Below, one piece after another: positions 12,814 to 27,259 of a stretch of 64,000 nt of DNA. The notes under the pieces were generated by a model that did no database searches, was not told the origin of the DNA, and saw only the letters and a program-made list of their open reading frames with translations. The position numbers were made by a program, and so were the translations under genes. Source of the stretch: Aquila chrysaetos chrysaetos (taxonomy: Eukaryota > Chordata > Aves > Accipitriformes > Accipitridae). The first letter of the stretch is position 1; each line of letters begins with the position of its first letter. The stretch covers positions 50,498,224-50,562,223 of the forward strand of contig NC_044004.1 of the NCBI RefSeq assembly GCF_900496995.4. The letters are read 5' to 3'.

Positions 12814-13730
12814 TATATCAGCTCTGCACGTGCAAACCACAGTATCTAACCAAAAGTTCATCATTGGCAGAACATGGCCTGGCTGGAGCTGAGAAACTTG
12901 ATTATATCCAAGGGGTGAAAAAGAAATTACAAGCTTGAGTTTCAGAGCCCAGCACAGGTTCTGACCCACCTCACAAGATTAGCAGCCAAAAATTTAAGAT
13001 CAAGATCTCCATCTGCAGGTATGGCAGGAAGAAGTTCTCTAAATTGAGCAGCATGAATTGGGTCTCCCCATTTACTTTCTTTTATATGTAGGTGATTTCT
13101 GATCCACAAAGGCCTTTTGGTACCTAACTCCATCTCCCCTGTAGGTCTTACAAGTTGCCTAGAGCAGCCTGTAATAAACCAGACCTGGCAACACCGTGGA
13201 ATAATTTCTAGCACAGAACTGCCCAAGCGGTAGGACAAGAACATTTGTAATCAGCAGGGTCTAAGGACAGAGCCTCTCTCTCCCAAGACGACCACGGGTT
13301 TTCGGCAAATCGGTCTGGTGGGAGGAAGAGACAGCCACAACCATTTCTGTCCCAAGGCATTTGACAAGGCAATGCATAGTTTGCACTGGAGCCAAAGTCC
13401 ATTAGTTTAGCAACAAAAAGCTGGCAGCACCTGATTTTCTAATGTAACCTGATACCACTATTTAAAGTTTACAGTGTGAATTATTAACAGAGTTCCACCC
13501 AATGCCTTAACATCGGGAGGCTGGAAAAATCACCTACTTTCAAGGGCAGGTTCAATTTCCTTCGTCTGACCTAGATTCTATAATTCCCCCCGCCCCATCA
13601 TAGCCTCATTTACACTTTTAAATTGACATGTATGATGTGTGGCTTACCACCCTTCCATGAAACGATGAACAAGTGGATGAAGGTCACTGCTACCTGTCTG
13701 TTGGAAGGGAACAAGCTGAAGGGGAGGCAA

Positions 13731-13742
13731 AGAGAGAGAGAG
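13731..13742 (+). repeat. (AG)n short tandem repeat
   Basis: Six AG units lie within a purine-rich stretch. This is simple sequence only. Confidence 0.8.
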
Positions 13743-16739
13743 GGCGGTTCTGTTTTCTTTTGATATAGTTTGGCACTGAAAATGCACACACCTAAAAAGA
13801 AATGGAATGTTTAAAGGACACTATGACAGGGACAGGTTTGCAGGGTAAAGAAAAATCCCCTCCTGGCCAGACAGAAACTCAGGTTGTCTCTGCCTCTCCC
13901 AGGCCACTCTCTGATGCTCCCATCTCCCCCTTGCCCTGTGCTCACCTGGCAATCTCCCTGATAGGAACCCCCATTTCAAGTGTCCCATTCCCTCCTGGTC
14001 TCCTCTCCCTGCCTCGGTTTCCCTCTGGAAGCCCACTGCTGATAGAGGAGCCCGTCATATCGTCCTCACTTCTATCAGGGGCCAAGCCATGCCCCAGGTT
14101 TCTCCTGAGATGCCTGCAGCTAAGTGGTACCCGAGCATCTGGATGCTCGTGCTACCCATGCAGGCTGAGCAGCAAGCTGTGCCATGACGTGAGAAACGTG
14201 ACAGCCATGCTGCTCAAGGGCCTGGCCTCTCGCCCGATAATTGGCTTGAAGAAGGAGGAGAAAAAAATTGTTTGCAGGAGTATCATGGAGAGACATCAAG
14301 ACAGGGCTATTAATAAGAGGCGAGACATAACCTGCAGGCCACATGTCACGGGACCTCGTGGTGAGGCCATCGTGTGGTATGTGCAACTCAGTGTGCCTTC
14401 GTGGGGAGGCAAACGTAACCCTCACTCCTGTGGACCTGTAGCTACTCAACCTTTACATTGAATATGTCAGTGCTTTGTGATGTTCTTGGGAAACACCTCA
14501 GGACCTCCAGGAGCATTTCTCCCTTCTGTGAACGACCTTCCCTCGGTCCTGTGCCCATCCCTTGCCATTGCAGGGGATGCCACAATGGGCAGGCATCATC
14601 CTTCTTAATCCTCACTTAGCTGAGCTGCCATACCTAAACACAAACTAAAAGAGCCTTTGACTCACTCTGGGCAATTGCTCCCCTGACCGCTCCATTGGCA
14701 GCTCACCCTGCAGGGTGCTACAGGAGCACACAGAGGCTGTGTGGCCGGGCAAAGCAAGCAGCAAATCCAGCAGGCAGCAAGTTGGGCTTCCCTCTGCGGC
14801 ACATGGATCTTGGCCCTGGTGGACACAATGCATTAGGCTGGCAACCTGCCTGCCTGTCCTCTGCAGCTGCTCACTGTCGTGGAAGTCCCTCCAACCTCAG
14901 GACTGCAGATCCACATGCTTTTTTCCCAGAACATACAGCATTTATTTGTAGCACCTCAAGAGTTTTCCTTGCCTTGTTTTCTGGCCACCTTCCTAATTTT
15001 TCCAGGGCATCTTGGATTGTTAATTTCATGCCACATTCAAAATCCTGGAGAGTTATTGCAAGCAAGTGCCCTCACTTGCGATTGAGATATGCAGTCTCAA
15101 ACTTCTCTTTACACAACCCTCACTTTTGCACACAGACCACAGCCCTCTTACCATGGGATCCAGTCTGCTATCCATCAGCTCACAGACCTCTGGTGATATT
15201 ATACCCAGTACAAACCACTCCTCCGTGGAGTCCGAGTGTCTCCCTTTCCTGCCAGCACCATGCAGAGACAACGGCCCGCTCCTTCTCAGCAGTATTTTCT
15301 CTTCTGCAAACCACAACTGGCTCCTGCTTTGCAGCAGCAAAAGCAGATATCTGTATTTCACTGTGTTATTAGGAAGTGAAATTATTTCACAGTATTTGCC
15401 AAAATATCTTTCTTCCCAGATTTCAGTATGACCAGGAACGGGAGGAAGATGCTGCTCTAGTTTCACCTACTTGAAGAAGTGTTTGGCATGCAGCTAAAGA
15501 GCAGAGCATGGCACAGAAACAAGAGTGGGGCATACCTGCCGGTGGCCAGGCTGCCTTCAAGACCGAACACATCTACCTAGAGAGCCTGCAGAGCCTCCTG
15601 GAGACTGCTGTCCCAGGGAATGGCTCTTGAGGCCAGCCCCTCACTTTTCATAGGGGAAAGCCCAACTGCCTACATGGGAACCATCTTCCAGCACAGCTTC
15701 CAGCGCTACTTGCTCCCCATGAGTGTCAGGTCTCTCCAGCCAAGGGACAGAGGCCAGCAAGGACCCCAGCCACACGTGTGAACCAAGCCCTGATGTTAGA
15801 GCAAGAGCGGGGATGGCCACAGGGGGTGACTCCATCCATGTGTCCATCCTGCTGAGACAAGGTGGTCTGCACAGGGCAGACACCTCGGGCCACAGCTAAA
15901 TACCTCCCCCTTTATGGAGAGGAGATGGAAAGAAGCCAAAGCTCTGGGAGGGACTGGCAGCCGTGCAGAGGGACAGGAAGGGCAGCCTGGGAGAGGCTGG
16001 AGAAGGCTGATAGGGAAAGGTGGAGAAACGCCACCCTGTTCCTCCTCAGTGGCTTTGCTCTCCCCTCCTGCCACTTCCAATACACAACCACCAGGAAAGC
16101 AGCCGTCAGTTTGGTGAGAGGGTGTGCCTTTGCACTGGAGGAGGAAGGAGGGACCTGGGGAAGGAGACCCAAGGCCAGAAAGGCAGGTGGAGATGCCCCA
16201 GCACCACCAAATGGGAATGACAGGAGACTGAGACTGAAGAAAATGGCAGTGGGAAGTCTCTTCTGTTTGCACTGTGTGCCCTCACAGGTCTGAGGAAGAA
16301 GAGCAGGGTTCCCCAGGCTCACCATGGCCATCCTACTCCACCATAGTGCTCCACAGCAGAGGAAAGTGAGGAACTAGCGAGAAGTCACTCCCCTGCCCAA
16401 GACACAGCAGCAACCACAGACAAGGACGCCTCAAGGTGAGGCAAGATGCACATTTCTCATCCGCCCAGCAAGCAGCTCTGCCGAACTGATTCCCCTGAGG
16501 AAAGGAGGAGAAAAATGTGTGTCACACCCTGACCAGAAGCCAGCCAGCAGCTCACAGTCACATCAGCTGTCATAAAACTGCAAAATAACCTTGTGGCTTA
16601 GCCAAGCCAAACCCCGTTGCTCTGAAATTAATTTAGTAAAGCATAGGTAACTCTGGTCAGAAGGCCCATAGGAAACACCCCAAAAGAGAGACATAAAGTT
16701 TTCTTGAAGTTGCTTTTAGGGCAGGTTAAGAAGGCCTTC

Positions 16740-16767
16740 CTTAGATGACCACGAATGGTCATCTAAG
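16740..16767. repeat. Perfect 12-bp hairpin with a 4-base loop
   Basis: The arm CTTAGATGACCA (16740-16751) and its exact reverse complement TGGTCATCTAAG (16756-16767) flank CGAA. The pairing stops abruptly on both sides, where C meets C. No surrounding terminal repeats or target-site duplication were recognised. It could be a small structured RNA element, a relic of an inverted insertion, or a chance palindrome. Confidence 0.75.
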
Positions 16768-19000
16768 CACAGGGTAGCAGAATCAGCTGTGATTTTGCTG
16801 GAGCCAGTTAGACTTTGGAGGCAAAAAATTCTCCCCATGCGATAACGTGAAGTTGCTTAGGACCAAACTTTTCATAAGAAAAGGCTGGGCCAAGCAATGG
16901 CTCAGTTAGGAGGAAAACCATAAGGTTTTTAAAATGCCAAACGTCAAGTGTTCTAAAACTGCGTGATGAAACATTTGAAGAAACCCAAACCAAAGTATCC
17001 CGAGCCTTGATTCACATTCACTTTGACCCTCCATCCTGGTTTGGGGTGAGGAAAGAGTGAAAAGTCTGTAGTTTTCTTGGCACAAGCAAACCCTTCCCTA
17101 CAAGGATGTTTGAATTTACTGTGAGAGAGGCCTGAAGGCTTGCAGGGAACGGTGCCTGCGTAAGGCATAGCTATGGGTTTCTCCCCACTGAAACCCAGGC
17201 ACTCAACTTAGGCCTTGCATTCGCTTGTGAGGGAGGCTTTTAACCAAAAAGAAGGATTAGCATGGAAAAAATGACTCTGTGGGTATTGCGTTGGAGTCTG
17301 GGGCTTCCTTGACTCATAGCCTTGGCAGAGCATCCAAAGCTGGACTTCAAAGTTGGACCCAGGCCTTGGAGACCTTAAAATCCCAGTGGGACTTGGGCCC
17401 CGCTGTCTGGAAAGGCTCTCTGCCAGGCTCTGAGCCTGCTCCTCCTCACCCAGGGCAGGGTTATTACTGCTTGTTGGCTCCAAACCTTTCCTCCGGTGAC
17501 AGTGGTCGTATTTTCTCCAGCTGCTGCAAGTCTCTGTTCCTCAACCTTTAACCCTCCCACCAGAGACAGCTGTGAACTCGCAGGATACCTGTCCTCCCCC
17601 TTGGTGTGAATCCCAAATTTCTTTGGTTTCTCCCAGGAGGAGATGGAGAGAAGACAGCCCTCCTCCTTACTGCCTCCATGGCATGGGCTAACGAGAACAC
17701 GTGCCTGCTATTTCTTCCTCTGAGATAACACGAACAGAGCCCATCGCAGACACAGGATGCCTGCAGCAGCCATCCTGCCTTTCTCCTGCCTCCAGCAATG
17801 TCAGATCAGCGATGCTGTTAAAGCAGTGAAACAATTGTCTTGCATGGAGGTAACCAACACCGATTCACAGCCCTTCCACGGCAAGGACTGATCCAAACAA
17901 GTCAGGCAGCGATTAGTGCCGAGACCTGGGGATGGGAGAAGCCTGGAAAGTCAGGGGAGGTGGGGTTTCCCAAGAGGCGAGGAAGAAACGGCGTATCTCT
18001 TCAGCAAGTTCGTGAGGTTGAAATGGCAGCCTGCAAAGATGCGAAAGGATGCGCAGCGCTGGGCCTTGGTGAGGAGGAGCCAACACTCCTACAGACAGCA
18101 AAAGCCCCACGACAGAAAGAGGTGTCCGACTGGCTGCCCTTTGAGCCAGCCTGGAGAATCTCAAAGGAATTCAGGATGAGAGAAGTAGCAGGCAGACTGA
18201 GGGGTCAGGAAAGGGAAATTCGCAGAAAGCAGCAGTGCAGCTCCAGGCAGCCTTTTGCACAAATGGCTGAAAGCAGACAGAACGAAGGTCTAACAGGAGA
18301 CAGAGAAGAGGGAAGCCTGGACATCTGCCCAAGACTACCGAGGAGCGGTCTGACTGGGAAAGATCAGTCCGACAAAGCTGTAAGGCCCAGCACAGCTTCT
18401 CTGGGTTTGCTCTTGCAGCGAGAGGTGTGTGACAGGCTCCCAGCCCAGTCCATGCTGATAGACCTAAATCTGACCGCAGTGGAATGCTGCAAAGCAAAGG
18501 CATTCACAAGAGATGAAGGCCATGGTAGACATTTTGGTGATGATTACCAGGTTTTAAGCCTGTTGGCAAGGTTTCCAGACATGGAATTTTCCCCATGAAG
18601 TCATCTGATAGACCTGCGCTGGAGCCAGAACCTCACCATCTTCCATATAGGGAATCAAACCTTGTGTCACTCCCTGCCCCCCTGCCCCTGCGTTTCTAAA
18701 TCCTGTTTAAAAATAGGATGTTTCCGAGTTCAGCCTCCCCTAGTGAAAACCATAGGAACCGTTGCTATCCAAAACAGTGTTGTCATGAGTTGTGTACACC
18801 AAAAGACTATAAAACTGGAGTGCAGAAAGCCAGTGACCTCAGGAGAGGTAAAAATGGCTGCAAAATTACTCCCTCTCCATTCAAACATATTGCTTTCTCA
18901 GACAGTGCCTGCCAAAGGAGACAAATGTTTTTTAATTATTCAGCCCCCAAAGTCATTAAGTAGAGTAGTACCAAGCTAGCTGAAGTCTGACATCTTTGCT

Positions 19001-19017
19001 TTTTTTTTTTTTTTTTA
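19001..19017 (+). repeat. Poly-T run
   Basis: About 17 consecutive T residues followed by AATGAGCAT. No retrocopy was recognised on the minus strand next to it. Confidence 0.85.
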
Positions 19018-19125
19018 ATGAGCATACTACATTTCCTTCAAAAAACATCTTTGCTGTGCAAAAGAGCAAAAGCCAGCAGCCTATGTTTAATTGGGTCCCT
19101 GTATGTTTGGCTTATGTGCACTTTA

Positions 19126-19142
19126 AGAGAGAGAGAGAGAGA
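19126..19142 (+). repeat. (AG)8 microsatellite
   Basis: Eight AG units in a row form a typical dinucleotide microsatellite. Confidence 0.9.
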
Positions 19143-22100
19143 AGTATGCAAATATGGGAACAGGACCAGCATTTGCAAAATTCATGAGAAAAAAACCCCA
19201 CAGTCACTGCTTCCGCAGAAGCACTGCCTCCCATGAATTTATACTTATACAACCAACCAACAGAAGAGAAAAGCATGCAGCATGGTCACTTGTGCTTAGC
19301 TCTCCTTCCCTTCTCCCTCCAGCAGCACAGGGACATCAGGTCTGGGTAGTTTCTCAGCCTGTGATGCTGTGATATAGGAACAGGACAGCTGAATACGCTA
19401 TCTGTAGTCTTTCTGGCAGTCAGATCTGCCTTGGTCAAACATTGCTCCTAGGAAGGTCAGAAGTCTGCAGAAAGGAGGGAACTGCTGCAGTAGGCTTTCA
19501 GTCTGCCGCAGCAGAAAATACCCATGCAACTTCTCCTCCAAAGCAAAAATCAAGGCTGAACATACCAGTAGTGGGAATCCTCCTCTAAGGACTTCACACT
19601 CCACGTGGCTTGGCACAGAACAACCGGTAGCGAGAGATTCCCTGTCGCTGCTGGCTCCTGAGAGCGGAAAAGCCAGGCTGGAAGTCCTGAGATCTAGGAT
19701 GCTCATGTTGCTCCATGCCACTTGGCAACCAGACAGCCCATCACAGCAGTTTTCAGCCCATTCCCAGGAAGAGGGCAAGGGAGGAAGTCCCGGTGCCAAA
19801 TCTGAGATGATGTGACCTACTGCCAGAGCCCCACAGTGACTGCAGGTGAACACCGGCTAGCAGCACCACATGCAAGCATACCAGTGTGGGACACAGCTGG
19901 GCTGCTGTGGTCAGGCCTCTGTCCACCGTAAGGCACTAGGATCGCAGAACATGAGAGTCCCGAGAAGGAGCTGGGTATGCAGCTGATGCTGTGTCCGAGC
20001 TGTAAGACCAATGACTTGCCTCTGGCAGAGTAAGTGCTCTCCACTCTCAACTCTGAGCCACTGAGCAAGGTGACCTCACTGTGTTTTCCCACTCAGAGAC
20101 CTTTTCTATGTTGCTCTGAGGACAAGCAGAGTACAGACCACCTTTGAGTCAAACGCTTGGCTCTGAGCAGACCACGTTAAGCAGAACACAGAACAAGAGC
20201 AGCTCGTCAGCAACTGGAAGGCCTTCTCAAGCAGCAAAAGGCTCTCAAAAGTGTTCAAAAATATCTAGAGCCCTACAGCCTTGTGTGGCAACACCAAGAA
20301 AAGAAATCCTGAAGAGAAGACTTAGTACTGGACAACCACAGACAAGGCACTGGCCCTGAATTTCTCAACAGCCCTGAAACTCAAAGCTTCCTGCTTGGAT
20401 GTTATTTTCTGTTTAAGCACAACCCTTAAACAGAGAGTGTTTTCAGCAGTGCAAGAAACTATTGCAGCTGGCTTAAGTGATGGACAACCATTGTGAAAAT
20501 GCCTACAATGGTGCAAGCATCTAGTGGGACCTATTTTCTGGAGGTTACTGCCCTCGCATATATCAGTGTTGTTCATCTCCCACTGCTAGTTGTGCTTGCC
20601 TCTCCACAAAAGATTGTCTGAACTCACCTGGCCAACATTTTGCTCCAGTTAGAGCTGGAAAAAAGGACATTGAAAATGCAATGACCTTTCTCACGACGAG
20701 ACCCTCATCACCCCAGGGTCATTTTCAGATGTTTGACATCCTGAGCACGCACAATGTGGAAATTTATCTTCAGCTGATTCTTATAAAGTAAACAAGCAAG
20801 AACACAATGCCTCTGCAAAACTGGTACATCTAAGGGGACTGCAAACACCTGAAGATTGGAGTAATGTGTAGGGTAAATGCTACTTTAGTACTTTCTTATA
20901 TTTTCCTTGCTAGAGACCAAAAGACCTTCTGTATATTAATAAAGCAAGAATCCTCTGTGTCAGTAGTCCACAGACGAATCAAGAGCCTGTGGTATTAAAA
21001 ATTGGGAAATTTAGAAAAGAACCTAGAGCTGGAAAAAAAAAGCACTAGCAACTTGGGAAAAACTCTGGTGCTTTTTTAGGAGCCTCAGGAAAGGCTAAAA
21101 GTTAAAATTGGCCTGAGCATCTCAGGTAATGCTTACGGCTACACACACCCTCCTGCTTTTTCTGGAGAACTGGCTACTAGCACTGGCCATGACTTAGAAG
21201 CCATTGGTCCTTCTCACCTCTAACTCCTTGTTGGGTGACCTTGGAAATGTACTTGGGGTCACGTTGGACACCTAAAAAAGGGTCGGTATAGGCACTAAGC
21301 AAAACTGTTAAGTTCCACGTCTTGCCTTGACCCTTTCCTCAGTTCTGCCTCTCTCTGTGTTCAGACCCTCCCTGCCTGACGTGACATTTCCCCAGGTGTC
21401 AAGAGCTCAGAAGTACCTTGAGCAAAAGATGGGAGCAGCACTATTTCCCCACACCCTGCCTCTCCCCTACAGTCGTGGCTCAGGAGAAAGGCATGTCTCT
21501 GTCCATCACACGTACACCATTTGTAACAAAAACCACCCTGTCCAAGGACTGTTTCCACCTTACTGGTGAGGAGTGTGGTTTTCTGCCAACATATTATTTT
21601 TTGGGCCTGTTTACATATAATCAGGGGCTAGCTCACTCCAGTTTGTTGACATCTTTCTTCTGGAGGTCCTCAAACTGGACACCGTGCTTCTGATACAACC
21701 CTACAAACACCAAGCGGAGGGAAAACAACCATCTCCCCTGCTCCCGTCACCTGGGTGCGAGCTATGCAGGAGAAATCACCCCTGAGGACAAAAGACGTGT
21801 AGCTCCAGAACATCAAGGATACTTTTTGGCTCATCCAAAAACTGGAGTGAAGCTGGATAAGCACCACCTAGAACTGTGCTTAGAGGTGTGGTTATTCTGA
21901 AAGAGAGGCTGCTGCATCTCAAAGCTGACAACCTCTGCAGAAGTCAGGGCAGCAGCTGCGAGAGAGGGTGTTCTTGTGGACACCAAATCCCTGGGAACGT
22001 GGACTGCAGGAAAGACTTAGTCACTGGCAAAGATGCACCTGGGTGTTATGTTTATGCTAGAATTACATTTGCTTATTATCTATTCAGAAGTCCCTTTCTT

Positions 22101-25100
22101 TTCTATCTTGTGCAATCTTGTTTTCTGAGTCCCTTAGCACTCACTGAAGACTCCTTCTCGTATTGAGCCTGCCAGTACTGGGGTTAAGATGAACTGAAAT
22201 GAAACCTATAGCTTTGTGGACAGAGGGTGTCCTACAGTCATCTGAAAAGGCAAAGAGAGGGGAGATGTTACCCACAGAAACCTTGAAAGGATTCAGAATC
22301 CAAGAAGTGGGTGCCAGCTAAGCTCTCAGTGGACCCTGAACGAATACCACCACCAACAGTGAGATGGTGATGGGGAAGAAAAAGTGCCATCAGGCTGAAC
22401 TCTGGGAAGGTGTTTCAGATGGCAACCTGAGGCCAGCATCCCCCCACCCCCAACTCTGTCTTCAGTCTCCTCTAGAATAACATTGGCTGCTTTACAAGTT
22501 TGGTATAGGCCAGCTGGTGAAAGAATTTGTGCCCAATTTGCCAGGTAAAAAGGGACTAGTTTGTAGCGCTGCTGCTGTCACACAAGGTCAAAGTCACCTG
22601 TGAAATAGTGCAGGCCCCAGGCCAAACACAGAGACAAGCCCACAATAGCATTAGCTGCCAAACTCAGAAAGCCTTTGACTGCAGTGTTATTACCTAAATT
22701 TAAGGGCAGCAGAACTAGTTGAATTATTCATTGCAAGAAAACTCTCTGGCAAACCTTAGCCCTGCTACCTGTTAACAGACTGAGGGCAAACTGCCTTTCT
22801 GTTTACAGATGTTTGTTATGCAGAAGTGTATGAACTGTTTCTGCAAAACACATTTCAGCCTAGGAGCTGTCTGCCAGTCCTTTACTTCTGCAGCTCCCTG
22901 CCTGTGAGTTGTACCACGTCTCAGATGACAGAGCGGTATCCCTGCTCCCTGCAGTACCTCCAAGTCCTACCCATGGGCAGAAGAGAGATACAGCCCAGGG
23001 AGAAGGAGGATTCTGCCTGCAACGTGTGTGGGTAGATTTCATTGTCCTTTTTTTGCAGATGCTTATGCATGTATTTGCTGGTATCCATTTTCCACTCTTT
23101 CTTGTTTTGCTCTGGGAGATTATCCTCTTTCTCCAGTGGGGGTTTTTTCCCTGTCTGGGGGACCAGACCAGAGACAGTGCTGAGAGTCCATCGTTAGATG
23201 CACTTCTCCTACTGCAGACCCTCCATCTGCAGCCAGCGCTCTGTCCCTTTCTGCTTTCAGCAGTCTCACAGCCATTTCCAACTCTTCTGGCTAAATAATC
23301 AAAACAAAGCACTCCCATGCTTGTGGAAGATGCTAGTGCTGTGCTATCAGTGTTGCAGGCACATCCCTTTGAAGCCTTGTGCTACCCTTTCCAGAGGCAG
23401 AGCTCCATTACCAGGCACAGTCTTTAGCACAGAAAAACTGCTTTCTGGGAAGAGGTAGGATGTGGCTGAAGGCAACCCAGAAAGGCTGGCTGCTCCAAAC
23501 TTATGAAGGGAAAATAGAGTGCAAGAATACTCCCTTTTTTTTCTTTTTTTCTTCCCCTTTTTTGGGCATTCTTCTTTTTGCAGGGGAGGGCTAGTTCTCC
23601 TGCCAACCCCTTTCACCTATACTCAGCTATGTCTCAGTGTCTTGCAAGGCTGGGTTCACTGCCTAGCACTCTAGTTTGCTCCACTTGTTCTCATGCAGTT
23701 GCACCGAAAGCAGCTCTGTCCTCATGCAAGAAGTGCCTTTTCATGTTCTACCAGCAGAAAGGAGACAACAGTCCCAGGCTCTGTGGTTTGTGCAGACAAC
23801 CACAGAGATAGTTTGGCAGGCAAAAGTTGCTGTGAGAGGGAGTGACACCTAACCCTGAAAGCACTAAGACAAGGCATCCCAAATGCAGCATTTTGTTCTA
23901 AGAAACTGAAAAGCTGAAATCCCTTCATCCCAGCTGAAATACTTGCACCAAACCACTACCAAAAAATAACCATCGCTCTTTCCTGACTTCAGCAAGTGCT
24001 TCAGAGACTCTTCCCAACTTTGAATCAGTTCAAGACTTCCTAAAGGCCAAAGGCTAAGCATCCTGGTCTGCAATTGAGGACCTTGGCAAATAAGCGATTT
24101 CCACAAAGATCAGCTCCTCCACCACTCCTGTGCAAACAGGCAGTAGAGCAGAAGTTGATCCCAACCTTAACAAACCTATAGCAGCTGTCACTATTCATTT
24201 TCACTGAGGTGCAGAAACAAAACAATGAAATCCAGATCTAGCTGTCTTCCGCCCATGCTTTTTGGGAAGGCTAGTGAGTGAGCCAAACAGAAACACGTCC
24301 TCATTTCCCAAAGCCTCTGGTATTTGGGAGATGATGTCTTGGCCTCACAATTGCATTCCCTCCCCTGGCTGCCTGAAGTCCCCATCTCTCTAGCAAAGGG
24401 AAGCTTGTATGCTGCACAGCAGCAGCACAGCTTCTACCTCCAGCTAAGTCTTATTAAGAGGCAGCAAAGACCAACAGGACAATTCATCCTCTGGAGGTAC
24501 TTGTGTCTTCCTGTTAAGCTGACTAGGCCACGGGCTTGCTCCGGGGGCACCATTCCAGTGCCCACACACAGGTATGAGCAACAGCGCTACTGGAGATATC
24601 TCAGGTCTCCAGTCTGGCCTCCAGCTGCTGCTTCAGAAGACAGGAGGACTCCTGCAGGTCCCATATGGCATCTGCAAGCTTTGTGCAGACAGCTCAGATA
24701 CCAGAGGGCACCAGACAGCTATGTTTAGGTAACTAACTCTTTCCCCTAGCAGGCCCTACAGGTCTAATTCTTAAAAAGCTTAAGATAGAGTGAATTATGT
24801 GCTGTTTGCACCAAGCTCTTCTGAGACAGGAAGAAATAAAGCAGAATTGGAAACAGGACTAGAGCGAAAACTATAAATCTATGGCAAACCCAGCAAGTGG
24901 GAACCATTTCTAATGAACAGACATCCTTCTGTCTCCTTGAGAAAACAACCTCCTAGTTAGTCTCCATTTGCCCATTAAACCCTACCAAAAAGGCACACTT
25001 CATCATGCTTCCTTGAGATGTTCTGTAGACTATGCCTGGAAAGACTCACAGACTCCTTTTCCATTTCAAGGCCCATCATTTAAGGTTGTAGCCTTCAGAG

Positions 25101-27245
25101 TGGATCACCAAACCTGTTTTGTAGTGGGACACTGCAGTCCCCTGCCATCCTTTTGTTTGCCCTCATACTGGTAGATCCTGGAAGGATGGCTCCAAGCACA
25201 GCCAAATTGCCCTCTACATTGTGTTGGATCCTAACAGTCCAGTAAGTCATCGGTGCCTTAGCAGTGTGCTAAGTGGCCCACAGACACCTTGCAACCCGAG
25301 GATTCGGCTGCATATATGCTCCCAAGACCACTTTTCACATTCACATGAAGTCAAATTAAATCCAACAACATGGATCAGTAGAGGATCTTGGCGAGACATT
25401 CTAGTGCTGCTGCTAAAATCACTGGTAGCTATTGGTTCCCAGCAAGCTTTCAAGAGTAAGACAGCCTGTCACAGGAAACCAACGAGCAGAGAACAGTGTC
25501 AGAGCTTGCTTTTAAAGCAGCAAAATCAAGCCATAAGTGAAAGAGAAGAGACAGCTGGAGAAGGTGACTTTCCCGCAAAGACACTGGAGGAAGAACGAAC
25601 ACTTTGCATTTCAGCACTGCCTGTGCACTGATGGATCTCTTCTTGAAGCCACACTGCAACAACAACTGTAGCAAAGCTCAAGGTGAGACTATAGAAAGTG
25701 ATTTTGTTTAACAAACCCTAAACTGATTACACTCATGCACACTCACATATAATCACAAGTACTATGACAGGATTCCACGCGGTCAGTCCAGAATGCAAGC
25801 ATCAAGGGTCCATGCTCTTGCCGGGATTACTTGCAATAAGATGGAAGAAAAAAGATTGCAGCTACCCTCCCCCACCCTCCAGAACTCTCAGGTTGGTAAG
25901 CATACGCATATTTTGGATGTCCTCTCTGTACCTGTAGGAGTGTGACCTGTGATTAGGATCATCTTGTCCTACTTATCTCTGTGAACCATTAAGGATATAC
26001 TCTCTGTCTTTTGTCTCCTTATCTCAAGGACTAATTGCTCCAAATCCCATTCTTTTCTCATCCAACCAGCATATTTTTATGCCTTGAGATTTCAGGTTTG
26101 TCTTGCCTGGTTTAGGTTGCCCCTTGTTCATCCCATCTAGGTATTCTATGGAGCTGTAGGTGTGCTGTAATTTTGATGACCTGCTAACACATGTGCCATC
26201 AGCACCTGTCATTCTTATACACCTCTAACACCTTCCTTCTGGTGCTTCTAGACACTCCCATTCCTTCTCCATTCATAACAATATGTCTGTTACAAATCTC
26301 AAGAACTCCTGGTAGCATGAAAGAGCTGAAGAGCAATTGCTGTTTCTTAGCAGTCATCACAAACATAGTCTATAGGGTTTTATGCTGTCAGTCCAAGTGA
26401 CTGCATGCACTCAGAGCTCTTGGAAGTCTCAGCACTAGAGCCAAGGCAGGCAGACTGCAGTGTCCCATTGCTCCAGAAAGCATTTGCAGAAGATAACATC
26501 CTGTATGTCCAGAGATGAGATGCAGAGCCAGCTGCTTTGGAGACCAGGGCAAGGGCCTGTCTCCAAGCTCAGCCAAAATCATGACAGCAGTTGCACAGCC
26601 TCTTCCTCTAGTGTTGTCTACTGAAAAGAAACAGTAGAGGGTTTTGGGGAGACAGCAGCTGAGGAGACAAGGCAGCTGATTTCCATTTCTAGCACTATCC
26701 TTACTCACTGCATAAACTTGAACAGCAATTTAATGCTATGCCTGAATTTCATCCTCTTTAAAACAGGGCTAGTAACTTTGCTATAAACCACAGTCTCTGT
26801 ATAAAACTTACTGTGCTTGTCCCTCTCCTTAAAGCAAGCGTAGGGCTCAGCCCAACTACACATACTTTGGGAGGTTATGTTCTTGACATTGAGGGGCTGC
26901 TGACTATGATAAAATGTCATGGTCAGGAGCACAGCATAGGGAAAAGAAAACAAGAGGGAGAAAGGGAAAAAGAAATGGGAAGCCTTAGCCCAGACATGCA
27001 CAGCACAGCTGATGGCCGACAGAGTGGAAAGCTTGAACAGAAAAGCAAAAGGAGGACAGAAAGCAGTCAGTTGTACTTCAAGGTATGTTACAGACACTTA
27101 GTCCTGCCAAAAACCCCGCAAGTGAACAGAGCAGTGGTTCCCTGCCAGGCTGAAGGGTAGTTGGTGTGGATGGAGGAACAGAGGTCATCTAGAGTACACA
27201 AAGACAGTTCAGTCCATTCTACATGTGCTCCAGAACTCAAAGATT

Positions 27246-27259
27246 GGGGGGGGGGGGGG
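27246..27259 (+). repeat. Poly-G run, 14 bases
   Basis: Fourteen consecutive G residues followed by ACACACAG. It can form a G-quadruplex, and its length is likely to be polymorphic. Confidence 0.9.

Noticed and set aside
14870-14905. A CR1 fragment suggested by GTCCCTCCAACCTCAGG
   Set aside because: Only one short block matches and the flanking CR1 blocks are missing or out of place.
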